Shown: positions 17,647 to 27,304 of the stretch, piece by piece
Position numbering within the stretch: position 1 is the stretch's first letter
Layout of the letters: each line of letters starts with the position of its first letter
Assembly: GCF_003345355.1 (NCBI RefSeq)
Contig: NZ_QQNB01000002.1
Coordinates: forward strand, 186,001-250,000
Reading direction: 5' to 3'
DNA from: Sphingomonas aracearum
Lineage (GTDB): Bacteria; Pseudomonadota; Alphaproteobacteria; Sphingomonadales; Sphingomonadaceae
Length of the DNA: 64,000 nucleotides
The notes under the pieces: model-generated
The model's database searches: none
Seen by the model: only the letters and a program-made list of their open reading frames with translations
What the model was told of the DNA's origin: nothing
Translations under genes and position numbers: made by a program

Positions 17647-18417
17647 ATGGCGAAGTTTGCGATCATCACCGGCGCCTCCGCCGGCATTGGCCTGGAGCTG
17701 GCGAAGCTGGCCGCAGCGGACGGCTATGAACTGCTCCTCGCCGCCGACACCCCGTTCACGGGCGAGGCAGCCAATTTCCCGAACGCCCAGACGCTGGAGA
17801 TCGATCTGTCGACCTTCGAGGGCGTGGACAAGCTGATGGCGGCGGCCGGCGGCCGGCAGGTGGACCTGCTCTGCGCGAATGCCGGCCACGGCCTTGGCCG
17901 CGCCTTTCTCGACCAGGACCCGAAGGAATGGCGCCACGTGATCGACACCAACGTGGTGGGCACCACCTACCTCCTCCAGCAGGTGCTGGCGAAGATGGTG
18001 GCGCGCAACGAAGGGCGCGTGCTGGTGACGGGCTCGGTCGCGGGGTACATGCCCGGCTCGTTCCAAGCCGTGTACAATGCCACCAAGGCCTTTGTGGACA
18101 ATTTCACCGCGGCGCTGCGCAACGAGCTGAAGGACACGAACGTCACCGTCACCACACTGATGCCGGGGCCGGTGGATACCGAGTTCTTCGAGCGCGGCGA
18201 CATGATGGACACGCAGGTCGGCACCGATCCGAACAAGAGCGATCCGAAGGATGTGGCCAAGGACGGCTGGGACGCGGTGATGAGCGGCAAGAGCTCGATT
18301 TTTTCCGGCTGGAAGACGAAGCTGCAGGGCACCATCGCCAATGTCACGCCGGAAGCGGCGCTGGCCGAAATGCATCGCGGCATGGCCGAGCCGGGCACGG
18401 CCGAGAAGAACAAGTAA
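17647..18417 (+). CDS. SDR family NAD(P)-dependent oxidoreductase
   Basis: 256-residue short-chain dehydrogenase. The N-terminal TGASAGIGLELAKL binds the cofactor; NAGHG lies in the central sheet, and the catalytic Ser and YNATK Tyr-x3-Lys follow in VTGSVAGYMPGSFQAVYNATK. Classical SDR length. GGATAAGGAGAG precedes the ATG. The substrate cannot be told. It lies 116 bp after the alcohol dehydrogenase and 13 bp before the cupin gene on the same strand. Confidence 0.9.
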   Translation: MAKFAIITGASAGIGLELAKLAAADGYELLLAADTPFTGEAANFPNAQTLEIDLSTFEGVDKLMAAAGGRQVDLLCANAGHGLGRAFLDQDPKEWRHVIDTNVVGTTYLLQQVLAKMVARNEGRVLVTGSVAGYMPGSFQAVYNATKAFVDNFTAALRNELKDTNVTVTTLMPGPVDTEFFERGDMMDTQVGTDPNKSDPKDVAKDGWDAVMSGKSSIFSGWKTKLQGTIANVTPEAALAEMHRGMAEPGTAEKNK

Positions 18418-18430
18418 GGAGCGACCGAAC

Positions 18431-18847
18431 ATGGCGATCTTCAACAAGGACATGGTCGATCTCGCGACCAAGAACACCTTCTGGCAGAAGGAGGTGTATC
18501 GCGACAACAAGGTGCAGATCGTGCTGATGAGCATTCCTGCCGGCGAAGAGATCGGCATGGAAACGCACCCGGCCGACCAGACGACCTTTATCGTCTCGGG
18601 TGAGGCGCAGGTGGTGATCGACGGCGAGAACACCAGGGCGGGGGCGAACCACATGATCGTGGTGCCCAAGGGCGCGCAGCACAATATCACCAACAAGGGC
18701 TCGGGCGAGCTGAAGCTGTTTTCCGTCTACGCCCCCCCGGCCGAGCCGGAAGGCGCCGCGTTCAAGACGAAGGCGGAAGCGGAGGAGGCCGAGAAGGGCC
18801 TGCTCGAGAAGGTGGCCGAAAAGGTGAAGGGCGCGGTCGCGCACTGA
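18431..18847 (+). CDS. Cupin domain protein
   Basis: 138 residues with one small beta-barrel cupin domain: motif 1 METHPADQTTFIVSGEAQVVIDG and motif 2 HMIVVPKGAQHNITNKGSGELKLF. The motif 1 histidine and Glu positions are only partly conserved (HPADQ), so metal binding is uncertain. The last 30 residues (KAEAEEAEKGLLEKVAEKVKG) form a charged amphipathic helix. The ribosome binding site AAGGAG overlaps the end of the SDR gene, so the two are probably co-transcribed. Role unknown. Confidence 0.87.
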   Translation: MAIFNKDMVDLATKNTFWQKEVYRDNKVQIVLMSIPAGEEIGMETHPADQTTFIVSGEAQVVIDGENTRAGANHMIVVPKGAQHNITNKGSGELKLFSVYAPPAEPEGAAFKTKAEAEEAEKGLLEKVAEKVKGAVAH

Positions 18848-18881
18848 CGCGCCCGCGGCGAGCCATTGCGGGACTTTCGGG

Positions 18882-18916
18882 AGGCCCGGTCGCCATCAGC
18901 GGCCGGGCCTCTCCCT
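18882..18916 (+). terminator. Probable terminator after the cupin gene
   Basis: AGGCCCGG (18882-18889) pairs with CCGGGCCT (18903-18910), followed by CTCCCTT. The T-run is weak. Position, 35 bp after the cupin stop and before an independent gene, supports termination. Confidence 0.55.
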
Positions 18917-19016
18917 TGTCCAGGACGCGCCCGCGCGGCGGCGCTGCTTGCAACGCGGGCGCACCTCGCGCATGACTCCGCCCGGCATACCGGAAACACG
19001 AAAAGCGAGGCGAGGC

Positions 19017-20438
19017 ATGGACAGCCGGCAGTTCTTCATCGACGGCGCGTGGTGCGACAGCGAGGGCGGCACACCCTATCAGGTGATCGATCCTTCCACG
19101 GAACAGCCGGTGACCACGATCACGCTGGGCACCCGTGCGGACGTGGACAAGGCGGTCGCGGCGGCGCGTCGCGCGTTCCGTACCTTTGGCAGGACCAGCG
19201 TGGAGGAGCGTGCCGCGCTGCTCGGCCGGGTGATCGAGGGCTACAAGGCGCGCATGCCCGATCTCGCCGCCGCGACCAGCCGCGAAATGGGCGCGCCGAT
19301 CGGCTTCGCCAACGCCGCGCAGGCGCCGGCGGGGCTGGGCTATTTCCTGGGCACGCTGAAGGCGCTGGGCGAGTTCGCGTTCGAGGAGCGGGTCGGCAAG
19401 GCGCGCGTGGTGCACGAGCCGATCGGCGTGGTGGCGATGATCACGCCGTGGAACTGGCCGCTCAACCAGATCTGCGCAAAAGTCGCCCCCGCCCTGGCCG
19501 CCGGCGACACCATGGTGCTGAAGCCGAGCGAGGAAGCGCCGAGCTGCGCGATGATCCTGGCGGAGATCCTCCACGATGCGGGCGTGCCGGCCGGCGTGTT
19601 CAACCTCGTCAACGGCGACGGGCCAACGGTGGGCGCCGCCCTCGCCTCGCACCCGGACGTGGACATGGTGAGCTTCACCGGATCGACCCGCGCCGGCGTG
19701 GCCGTGGCGCAGGCCGCGGCGGCGACGGTGAAGCGCGTGCACCAGGAACTCGGCGGCAAGGCGCCGAACCTGGTGCTGGAGGGCGCGGACCTCGCGGCGG
19801 TGCTGCCGCCGACGCTGCACGGCGTGCTCGCCAATTCGGGGCAGAGCTGCATCGCGCCCACGCGCCTGCTCGTGCACGAAGGACAGATCGCAGAGGCTGT
19901 CGCAGCGGCGCGGGGGATCATGGAGGCGACCCGGGTCGGCGATCCGGCCGAACAGGGCGCGCATATCGGCCCGGTCGTCAACAAGGCGCAGTTCGACAAG
20001 ATCCAGGGGCTGATCCAGTCGGCGATCGACGAGGGCGCGACCCTGGTCACCGGCGGCGTCGGCCGTCCGGACGGGCGCAATGCCGGCTTCTACGTGAAGC
20101 CGACGCTGTTCGCGGACGTGACGCCGGACATGCGCATCTGGCGAGAGGAGACGTTCGGTCCGGTGGCGACGGTGACCACCTATCGCGACCGCGACCACGC
20201 GATCGAGCTGGCCAACGACACCGAGTACGGTCTGTCCGCCACCGTCTCCGGCGATCCGGCCGCCGCCGCCGAGATCGCGCCGGAACTGCGCGCAGGCATG
20301 GTCACGATCAACGGCTGGTCCGGCGGGAACGGCACCCCGTTCGGCGGCTACAAGCAGTCCGGCAACGGGCGCGAAGGCGGCAAATACGGCCTTGCCGACT
20401 TCATGGAAGTGAAGGCGATCATCGGCGGTCCCGCCTGA
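19017..20438 (+). CDS. Aldehyde dehydrogenase family protein
   Basis: 473-residue NAD(P)-dependent aldehyde dehydrogenase. The cofactor site includes MITPWNWPLNQICAKVAPAL and VSFTGSTRAGV. The catalytic Glu is in HQELGGKAPN and the catalytic Cys in NSGQSCIAPTRLL. The C-terminal EETFGPVATV and PFGGYKQSGNGREGG motifs are intact. The ATG at 19017 is preferred to an upstream in-frame ATG because it starts the conserved N-terminal segment RQFFIDGAW and follows purine-rich GCGAGGCGAGG. It is separated from the cupin gene by a hairpin, so it may have its own promoter. Natural substrate unknown. Confidence 0.92.
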   Translation: MDSRQFFIDGAWCDSEGGTPYQVIDPSTEQPVTTITLGTRADVDKAVAAARRAFRTFGRTSVEERAALLGRVIEGYKARMPDLAAATSREMGAPIGFANAAQAPAGLGYFLGTLKALGEFAFEERVGKARVVHEPIGVVAMITPWNWPLNQICAKVAPALAAGDTMVLKPSEEAPSCAMILAEILHDAGVPAGVFNLVNGDGPTVGAALASHPDVDMVSFTGSTRAGVAVAQAAAATVKRVHQELGGKAPNLVLEGADLAAVLPPTLHGVLANSGQSCIAPTRLLVHEGQIAEAVAAARGIMEATRVGDPAEQGAHIGPVVNKAQFDKIQGLIQSAIDEGATLVTGGVGRPDGRNAGFYVKPTLFADVTPDMRIWREETFGPVATVTTYRDRDHAIELANDTEYGLSATVSGDPAAAAEIAPELRAGMVTINGWSGGNGTPFGGYKQSGNGREGGKYGLADFMEVKAIIGGPA

Positions 20439-20480
20439 GCCGCTCCTGGGCCGGGCGCGGCGCTTCGCCCGCTCGCCCGA

Positions 20481-23400
20481 TCAATAATCCTTGGACACGC
20501 GCACGTTGGCGCTCTGCCGGCCCAGCGTGGAAATGCTGGACAGGACCGACAGCCAGCGCGTCACCTGGAACTCGAGCTGGGTCGCCGAATAGCCCTGCCC
20601 GTCGGTGATGATCTCGGCGAACAGCCGGCGCGTGATATACTTGCCGGCCGCCACCGAGGTCTGCTGCCCGGTCTGCGGATCGGCGGGCAGGATGCGCAGC
20701 CGGTCGAGCCCGGCGGCGCGGCGCACCGCGTTGATCGGGTTGATCCCGTTGCCGCCATCCTGGAGCGCGGCGACAGCCGCCGCCAGCTGCAAGGCCTCCG
20801 GCGCGGACAGGTTGGTGATGGAGGTGCCGAACAGCAGCCGGGAGAGCAGCTCGTCCTGGGGCAGCGCGGGCACGCTGGTGAAGGCGATTTCCGGCCTCTG
20901 CGCCTGGCCGGTCACGCGGATCGTGGCGTTGAGGCCGGTGGAGTCCGCGTTGGCGGTGATGTCGAGCGACGGATTGGCCGGCACCTCGCCGCCGAAGCGG
21001 ATCAGCCCGCGATCGATCTCGAACTCGCGGCCGGCGAACTCATAATCACCGCGGATCAGGTCGGCACGGCCGGTGATCGCCGGGTTGGAGGGCACTCCGC
21101 CGATCTTCAGGTCCGCCGACCATTCGCTGGTCAGGCCCAGACCGGAGACGGAGAGAGCGCCGGGAGCGCGGGCGCGGACGTCCAGCTTCCACGGGCGGCG
21201 CACCGCCGGCTCGTCGTCATCGTCGCCGCCGGGCACGTTGATCTCGCGGATGTTGAGCTGCGGCACGGCGCCGGCAGCGGTCGCCTGGCCGAGGCGGTAG
21301 CGGCTGCGCACCAGCCGCACGTCGCCCGAGATGAGGCCGCCCGAGCCGTCGGACTTGAAGGACAGCGGGCCGGTGACGGCGGCGGCGATGTCGTCGCGGT
21401 TGATGAGCAGCGCATCGTTCGCCTGCACGTTCACGTCGATGCCGAACCCGTTTGCGGCGGCAAGATCGAAGGCGCCGGTGCCGGTCACCCTGCCTCCCTT
21501 GCCCGCAGCGGCGTCGAAACGGTCGAGAACGAGGCGCGAGCCGTTGAAGCGGCCGTTCGCCTGGATGTTGGTGAGGACGGTGCCGGTGGTCGCGCTTTCG
21601 ATGGTGGCGCCGCGCGCCTGCACCACGCCGCGGATTTCCGGTCGCGCCAGCCGGCCGCGCACGTCCGCGCCGATCGCCACGGGGCCGGACAGGTCGAACA
21701 GCTCGATGCCGGTCAGTCGCCACAGCGTGTCGGCCGGCCCGCTGTAGCGCAGCTGCGCGAACAGCGGCGCCTGCGCGATGGCCGCGGCAAGATCGCCGCC
21801 GGGCAGCGGCGACAGCAGCATCTGCGCGCGTCCCACCGTCTGGCCGCCCGTCGCCACGACCGCGCGCGCGGCGACCTTGCCCGGTTGCAGCGTGGCAGAA
21901 ACGCCCAGGTCGATCGGCCGCGAGGAAAGGACCAGACCGGAGCGCGTGAGGCCGCGCACGGTCATGTCGATGCGGCCGGTCGGCGCGCCCCCCGCATTGG
22001 CGAACGCGATGGTGCCCGACGCGTTGCCGCCCAAGCCGAGACCGGGATAGCCGATGTCGAGGATGGAAAGCGGCATGCGCGCCAGGCTCGCGTCCACGGC
22101 GATGCCGGCCTCCGACAGATGCCCCGACACTGTCGCCTCGCCGCCGGCGAAGCTCAGCCGGGTGGCCGCGAGCCGCCAGCCGTCGCCTTCGCGGCTGAGC
22201 ACGGCGGGCGACAGGAAACGCAACGGCCGCCGGTCCAGCGTGCCCTGCGCGAGCATGGAAAAGCGATCGGGCGTGACCTCCGTCACGGTCTGGATGTCCA
22301 AAGCGCGGCCGCGGGTGCCGGCAATGGAGGCGCGCACGGTGCCGGTCCCGCCGCGCAGCGAAACGTTCGCGGCAAAGCGTCCGATGGCAAGCGCGCCGCG
22401 ACGCAGCCCCGCACCGCGCAAGGTGGCCTCCACCGACGTGCCCGACGGATCGAGCAGGCTCACGAGATCGATGCGCCCGCGACGCAGCGTGCCGAGATCG
22501 GCGAGCCGGGCGCCGGCGAGATCGAGATGCGCCTCGATCCGCTGGACGGCATCGGCGGGGCGCAGCAGCAGTTCGCCCGAGATGCCGCCGCCGGCAACCG
22601 CCAGACGGCCCTGAAAGCCGCCGGGAACGATGTCCAGCGCACCCGCTGCCCGCGTGCCGGTGACGTCGAGCCGGGCCACCTGGATCCGGGCGGTGCCTCC
22701 CTTGGGCAGCAGGATCGCCCCCTCGCCGGCGAACGGCCCCAAACGCGAGTCCCCGCGCGCCGCGAAGGTGAAGCCCGAGGCGCTGGGATCGAGGTGCGCC
22801 ACCACGTTGCGCAGCCCCAGCGCGGCATTCGGTCGCGCAAAGACGAGATCGAGCGTCGGCCGCTCGATCCGGCCGTCCAGCTTGAGCGTCAGCGGACCAT
22901 AGTTCGCCTGCCGGCCGGCGCCCTCGAAATGAAAGGAACCGTCCCGCCGGCGGAAGCCGTTGCCGGCAAGCGCGAGGCTGGGCGCGGAAAGCCGCAGGTT
23001 GCTGAAATGCAGCACGCCATCCGGTGTCCGTTCCAGCGCGGTGACGATGCGCGGCAGGCCGCCGGCCAGCGATCGGAAGAACGCATTGTCGAGGCGCAGG
23101 ACGCGCGCCTCGCCGGTGCCGACGATCCGCGTGCCATGGCCGTTCGCCCCCGGCACCACGCGCAGGCGGGACGTGACGTCCACCACGCCAAGCCCCGGGA
23201 TCAGGTACCGCCCCAGCGCGCCGTTCAGACCGACCTCGTAGCGTCCGGTGCGCAGGTCGAGCAGCAGGTTGATCCGGCCGGAAAGCTTGTCGGAGCGCAG
23301 CAGGAGGTTCGTGGCCGCAATCTCGCGCGCCGTGACGTCCAGCGTGCCGGCGACGGAAAGGTTGCGCAGGATGCCGCCCGCCACGTCGCCCACCCCGGTC

Positions 23401-24629
23401 ACCCGCGCCGCGGTGAAGCGCACGGGCACGGCCACCGGCGCGCGCCCGAGCCGGCCCGACCCTGCCGCGCGGGCCTGCTCGAAACCGGTGCGATCGAAGG
23501 CGAAGCGGTCGGCGGTCAGGCGATAGTCGAACCGGGCGGTGGAAAAGGCGCCGTCGAGGATCAGGCGCAGCCCGATCGCATTGCCGCTCATGTTGGGGAA
23601 CAGCGCGGAGGGGCGCAGCAGGCGCGCGGACACGCGCAGGCGGCGATAGGCGCTGGCGGCGAGATCGAGCGCGCCGGTCCCCTCCACGGCCAGCGCCGGC
23701 GCGCGCAGCGACAGCGTGCCGGCCAGCTGCCGGTCGGCCAGCGTCGCGCCGCCATTGACGAGGATGCGCCCCGCCGTGAGCCGCTGGAGCTTGCCGCGCA
23801 GCAGGCTCGACGGCGCGAGGGTTCCGTTCAGCGTGTACGCGCCGGCCCGATTGCCGAGACGGAGATCGGCGATCCGCAGGTTTCCGGCACTGGCCACCGC
23901 CGTGCCGGACCAGGCGCGCCAGCTGCCGCGGCCGTCCACGTCCACCGCGAGCGGCCGGGCGATGCCGGCGAGATGCGCCAGCACCCCGGACGGGCCACCG
24001 CGCACATGGGCGGCGAGATCGAAGCGGTTGCGATCGGGTTCGGCGTCCAGCTTCACCCGCACGGTGTCGGTACCGGCGACCTCCGCCGCGAGGTCGACCA
24101 GCGCGCGGCCGGAGCGAACATCGGCGCGACCCAGCAACCGGGCGACCCGCGTCGTTCCGGCAAGCGCCGGGCCGAGCGTCAGGCGGTCCGCCGCGAGGCG
24201 ACCGATGCGGATGTCGAAGCCCGGCAGGATGGGGCCATGCCGGCCGGTCGGTCGCGTACGCGGCAGGCGGGCAAGGGTGGCGCGCGGGATCGTCAGCTCG
24301 GTGATGTCCAGCCGATGGTGGAACCAGCGCAGCGGCGACCAGACGAGATGGGCGCGCGGCGCGGCGAAGAACGCGCCCGCCGGATCGGCGATCCGCACGC
24401 CGACCAGCGTCGCGTCCGAGTAGATCGAGCCATCGATCCGCGCGACGGAGTAGCGCAGGCCGTTGGCGGGTCGCAGTCCGGCGATCCGGTTCGCGAGAAA
24501 GCGGTGGCCGATCCCGGTGTCGAGCAGCCAGGCGGCCCCTCCCAGCGCGAGCAGGAGCGCGAGAAGCGCCATTGCCAGCCGACGCGGCCAGCGCCGTGGC
24601 GCAGGCGCAACGATGGCTTCCTCCGTCAA
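20481..24629 (-). CDS. tamB: TamB-type translocation and assembly module protein
   Basis: 1382 residues. A single N-terminal membrane helix (LAMALLALLLALGGAAWLL, about 13-32) anchors it in the inner membrane. A very long repetitive beta-rich region of the AsmA/TamB type spans the periplasm. The last 350 residues are the conserved DUF490 domain (NPAITGRADLIRGDYEFAGREFEIDRG, FGTSITNLSAPEALQLAAAVA). TamB works with TamA in outer-membrane protein assembly and lipid transfer. The start overlaps the tamA stop by 4 nt. A second, partial tamB-like gene lies at 63141-64000. Confidence 0.92.
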   Translation of the reverse strand: MTEEAIVAPAPRRWPRRLAMALLALLLALGGAAWLLDTGIGHRFLANRIAGLRPANGLRYSVARIDGSIYSDATLVGVRIADPAGAFFAAPRAHLVWSPLRWFHHRLDITELTIPRATLARLPRTRPTGRHGPILPGFDIRIGRLAADRLTLGPALAGTTRVARLLGRADVRSGRALVDLAAEVAGTDTVRVKLDAEPDRNRFDLAAHVRGGPSGVLAHLAGIARPLAVDVDGRGSWRAWSGTAVASAGNLRIADLRLGNRAGAYTLNGTLAPSSLLRGKLQRLTAGRILVNGGATLADRQLAGTLSLRAPALAVEGTGALDLAASAYRRLRVSARLLRPSALFPNMSGNAIGLRLILDGAFSTARFDYRLTADRFAFDRTGFEQARAAGSGRLGRAPVAVPVRFTAARVTGVGDVAGGILRNLSVAGTLDVTAREIAATNLLLRSDKLSGRINLLLDLRTGRYEVGLNGALGRYLIPGLGVVDVTSRLRVVPGANGHGTRIVGTGEARVLRLDNAFFRSLAGGLPRIVTALERTPDGVLHFSNLRLSAPSLALAGNGFRRRDGSFHFEGAGRQANYGPLTLKLDGRIERPTLDLVFARPNAALGLRNVVAHLDPSASGFTFAARGDSRLGPFAGEGAILLPKGGTARIQVARLDVTGTRAAGALDIVPGGFQGRLAVAGGGISGELLLRPADAVQRIEAHLDLAGARLADLGTLRRGRIDLVSLLDPSGTSVEATLRGAGLRRGALAIGRFAANVSLRGGTGTVRASIAGTRGRALDIQTVTEVTPDRFSMLAQGTLDRRPLRFLSPAVLSREGDGWRLAATRLSFAGGEATVSGHLSEAGIAVDASLARMPLSILDIGYPGLGLGGNASGTIAFANAGGAPTGRIDMTVRGLTRSGLVLSSRPIDLGVSATLQPGKVAARAVVATGGQTVGRAQMLLSPLPGGDLAAAIAQAPLFAQLRYSGPADTLWRLTGIELFDLSGPVAIGADVRGRLARPEIRGVVQARGATIESATTGTVLTNIQANGRFNGSRLVLDRFDAAAGKGGRVTGTGAFDLAAANGFGIDVNVQANDALLINRDDIAAAVTGPLSFKSDGSGGLISGDVRLVRSRYRLGQATAAGAVPQLNIREINVPGGDDDDEPAVRRPWKLDVRARAPGALSVSGLGLTSEWSADLKIGGVPSNPAITGRADLIRGDYEFAGREFEIDRGLIRFGGEVPANPSLDITANADSTGLNATIRVTGQAQRPEIAFTSVPALPQDELLSRLLFGTSITNLSAPEALQLAAAVAALQDGGNGINPINAVRRAAGLDRLRILPADPQTGQQTSVAAGKYITRRLFAEIITDGQGYSATQLEFQVTRWLSVLSSISTLGRQSANVRVSKDY

Positions 24630-26590
24630 AACGCCTGCCCCAGCGAGACATAGACGGCGACCGGCGGGTCGCCGGGTTGCGCGTTCAGCGGCGTGCCGAC
24701 ATCAATGCGGATCGGCCCGAAGTTCGAATAATATCGCACGCCAAGCCCGGCGCCGTACCGGAAGCCGCTGAACCTGGGCAGCGGCGATGTGTAGATGTTG
24801 CCGCCGTCGAAGAACGGCACCACGCCGAAATTGCCGAACGCATGCACACGGGCTTCCAGGCTGAACTCGGTCAGCGATCGGCCGCCGATCGGATCGTTGT
24901 TGGGATCGCGCGGACCGATATCCTGATAGCCATAGCCGCGAACCGAGGCGCCGCCCCCGGCATAGAAGCGCCGCGACGGGGCCACCGCGTCGCGCGGTGC
25001 GCCGAAGATCGTGCCGAGCCTGAGCCGCCCGGCCAGCACCACGCCGTCGCGCACCTGATGATAGGCCGATCCGTCGATCTGCGTGCGGGTATAGCCGAAC
25101 GCCCGGCCCACCAGCGACAGTTCGGGCGAAAGCCGCCCCGACAGGCGAAAGCCCGTCGACGGATTGAGCAGGTCGTCGGAACCGTCATAGGCGAGGCTCG
25201 TCGGCGCGGCGGCGATGAAATAGGTGCGCCGGCGCGGCTCGCCGGTCGCGACGATCACGTCCTGCTCGTCGGAAGCGGCAAGCTCCGCGCCGACGGACCA
25301 GGTCCAGGTTTTCTGGAAGAAGATGTTCGTCTGCCGCTCAAGCGTCCCGGACAGCGACAGCGTGCGCGCGTCATAGGCGTCGCGGTCGGTATGCGCCGCC
25401 GAGGCCTGCACGGTCAGCACCCGGTCCCGGGCGTGGAAATTGTTGCGACGGAGCGTCAGCGCGCCGAGCTGCTCGCGCGTGCCCACAACGGTGCGCACGG
25501 TGAACGCGCCTTCGGGTGGGAACAGGTTGCGGTGCGTCCAGCTGAGTTCCGCGCGCGCGCCCTCGCCCGTGCCGTAGCCGAGTTCGCCGGCAACCGTGCG
25601 CGGGGGCGCGGGCGTGAGCGCCACGGCGATGTCCACCGTGCCGGGCGCGGAGCCCTCCACCGGCTTCACGTCCGCGGTGGAGACGAGACCCGTCTGGATC
25701 AGCGTGCGGCGCAGATCGACCAGGCCCGCCTCGTCGAACGACTGACCGGGGCGGAAGCGGGCGATATCCTGGACGTGATCGGCATCGAACACCCGGTTGC
25801 CGGGCGCGGTGACGATCCGGCCGAACCGCCGCGCGCCGTTCGGCTGCACGTTGAGCGCGAGCGTCGCGGTGCGCGCGGCGCGATCGACCACGATCTCGGG
25901 GTTGCCCACCCGGGCAAAGGGAAAGCCTTCGCGACCGATCGCGGTGTCGAGGTTCGCCTCGCCCGCGGCCACCGCATCGGAGTTGACGGGATCGTTCGCT
26001 TTCACGCCGAACGCGCGGGCGAGCGTCTCCGCCTTGTCCCCGGCGGCGGCAAGGCCGTTCACCGTCACGGCGCCGAAGCGGTAGAGCTGCCCCGCCTCTG
26101 CCGTCAGGGTGACGAACGGCCGGCCGCCGCGCAGTTCCACGCGCGAGCCGACCCGCGCGTCGTAATACCCCTCCGCCCGCAACAGGCCGGTGAGCAGCTC
26201 GGCATCCTCCCGCGCGCGGCGGTCGAGCTGCGCGGCGTTGGAGGGCTGGCCATCATGGGTATCGAGCGAGGACAATTGCGCGAAGCGTTGACGCAGCAGG
26301 GCCGAGCCGACCCCGTCCATGCCCTCCAGCGCCCAGCCGTAGCGCGCCTCCCCGACCAGCTCGGCCGTTGCCGCAGGCGCCGGCTCGGCGGGCGCCTTGT
26401 CGAGATCGGGCCAGTCCACGCCGAGATCGGGCAGCGGCGCAAGCGGGGAGTTCGGATCGAGCGCGGCATCCTGCGCCGGCGACGACGCAGGCACGGCCAC
26501 CTGCGCCTGGGCGGCACCGGCCGCAAAGAAGAGACCCGCGGCGGCGCCCACCATTGCACCACGCCGCCCGACCGGAACCGACATGGCCAA
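24626..26590 (-). CDS. tamA: BamA/TamA family outer membrane protein
   Basis: 654 residues. A signal peptide (AAAGLFFAAGAAQAQ) is followed by POTRA domains (about 80-290; GPVTVNGL-like strands such as FGAVTVNGLAAAGDK) and a C-terminal 16-strand Omp85 barrel. The barrel contains the loop motif VRGYGYQDIGPRDPNNDPIGG, which includes the conserved VRG(F/Y) signature, and a terminal aromatic residue (YVSLGQAF). Directly upstream of tamB with an ATGA overlap, so it is the TamA partner. An alternative start lies two codons downstream. Confidence 0.92.
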   Translation of the reverse strand: MAMSVPVGRRGAMVGAAAGLFFAAGAAQAQVAVPASSPAQDAALDPNSPLAPLPDLGVDWPDLDKAPAEPAPAATAELVGEARYGWALEGMDGVGSALLRQRFAQLSSLDTHDGQPSNAAQLDRRAREDAELLTGLLRAEGYYDARVGSRVELRGGRPFVTLTAEAGQLYRFGAVTVNGLAAAGDKAETLARAFGVKANDPVNSDAVAAGEANLDTAIGREGFPFARVGNPEIVVDRAARTATLALNVQPNGARRFGRIVTAPGNRVFDADHVQDIARFRPGQSFDEAGLVDLRRTLIQTGLVSTADVKPVEGSAPGTVDIAVALTPAPPRTVAGELGYGTGEGARAELSWTHRNLFPPEGAFTVRTVVGTREQLGALTLRRNNFHARDRVLTVQASAAHTDRDAYDARTLSLSGTLERQTNIFFQKTWTWSVGAELAASDEQDVIVATGEPRRRTYFIAAAPTSLAYDGSDDLLNPSTGFRLSGRLSPELSLVGRAFGYTRTQIDGSAYHQVRDGVVLAGRLRLGTIFGAPRDAVAPSRRFYAGGGASVRGYGYQDIGPRDPNNDPIGGRSLTEFSLEARVHAFGNFGVVPFFDGGNIYTSPLPRFSGFRYGAGLGVRYYSNFGPIRIDVGTPLNAQPGDPPVAVYVSLGQAF

Positions 26591-26676
26591 GGCTGTAGCC
26601 GACCGTTCCGCGAACGAACAGGCCGGCGCGCGCGATTTTCAGCCGATTTCGGCGCTTGCGGCGCTCCGCCTGGCCC

Positions 26677-26886
26677 TCAGTGGACCGTGCCCACCGCTGC
26701 ATCGGTTTCGAGCAGCACGATCAGCCGCTCGATCTGCCGCCAGTGGCAAAAGCGGATGGCGTTGCCGAGATCGCGGCTGCGATCCGCGCGCGCCGCCGCC
26801 TCGAACCCGGCATCCTCCCCGAACTGCGCGATAAGGGTGGAGGCATCGTCCAGCGCGGCACGGCTGGCGACGAAAAGCTGCGACAT
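26677..26886 (-). CDS. Small hypothetical protein, 69 aa
   Basis: Compact helical protein (MSQLFVASRAALDDAST...RFCHWRQIERLIVLLE), no signal or membrane helix, no family recognised. It looks like real coding sequence: balanced residue use, two tryptophan/histidine-rich segments and a start with GGAAAA about ten bases upstream. It ends 86 bp before tamA on the same strand, so it could be the first gene of a tam operon. A much longer in-frame extension upstream is judged spurious. Confidence 0.7.
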   Translation of the reverse strand: MSQLFVASRAALDDASTLIAQFGEDAGFEAAARADRSRDLGNAIRFCHWRQIERLIVLLETDAAVGTVH

Positions 26887-27064
26887 GGCGTTTTTTCCGA
26901 TCTTGTTCGCGCCGCAGGGTTCAAGCCACGTGCCAGCTCTAAAGTTTTCTCGGCAACGGCCGTTTTTACTGGTTAACCGCCTCCCCGCGCTCGCCCGCGC
27001 GCTGTGCCGGCCGTGTCGCGGCGGGACACTGGCGTCCCGGCACGGGACGTGGCAGGGCATCGCC

Positions 27065-27253
27065 ATGCAACCTCCTTCCCGCTCCCCCGCCGCCGGCGGC
27101 TTCCTGATCGCGGTCGGCGCGCTGGTCGGCCCGGTGGTGGGCCTGTTCCTGGGCCAGCCGACGATCGGCTTCCTCGCCGGCCTGAGCATCGGAACGGCGG
27201 CCGCGATCGCCATCTGGTGGCAGGGCAGCAAGGGCGATCGCTCCCGCGGCTGA
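27065..27253 (+). CDS. Small membrane protein, 62 aa
   Basis: Two hydrophobic segments (GGFLIAVGALVGPVVGLFLG and IGFLAGLSIGTAAAIAIWW) separated by QPT predict a helical hairpin with both ends cytoplasmic; the C-terminus GSKGDRSRG is basic. No family recognised. It is preceded by short inverted repeats (GGGACACTGGCGTCCC) and lacks a strong ribosome binding site. The ABC exporter gene follows 51 bp downstream. Confidence 0.6.
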   Translation: MQPPSRSPAAGGFLIAVGALVGPVVGLFLGQPTIGFLAGLSIGTAAAIAIWWQGSKGDRSRG

Positions 27254-27304
27254 CGCCGGGCGGCGTTTGCGAAAAACGCCGCCGCGGTGCTAACGCGCCG
27301 CACC

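Noticed and set aside
21885..24653. 922-codon plus-strand frame opposite tamB
   Set aside because: Arg/Gly/Ala-rich translation without domains, antisense to a well-defined tamB. Shadow frame.
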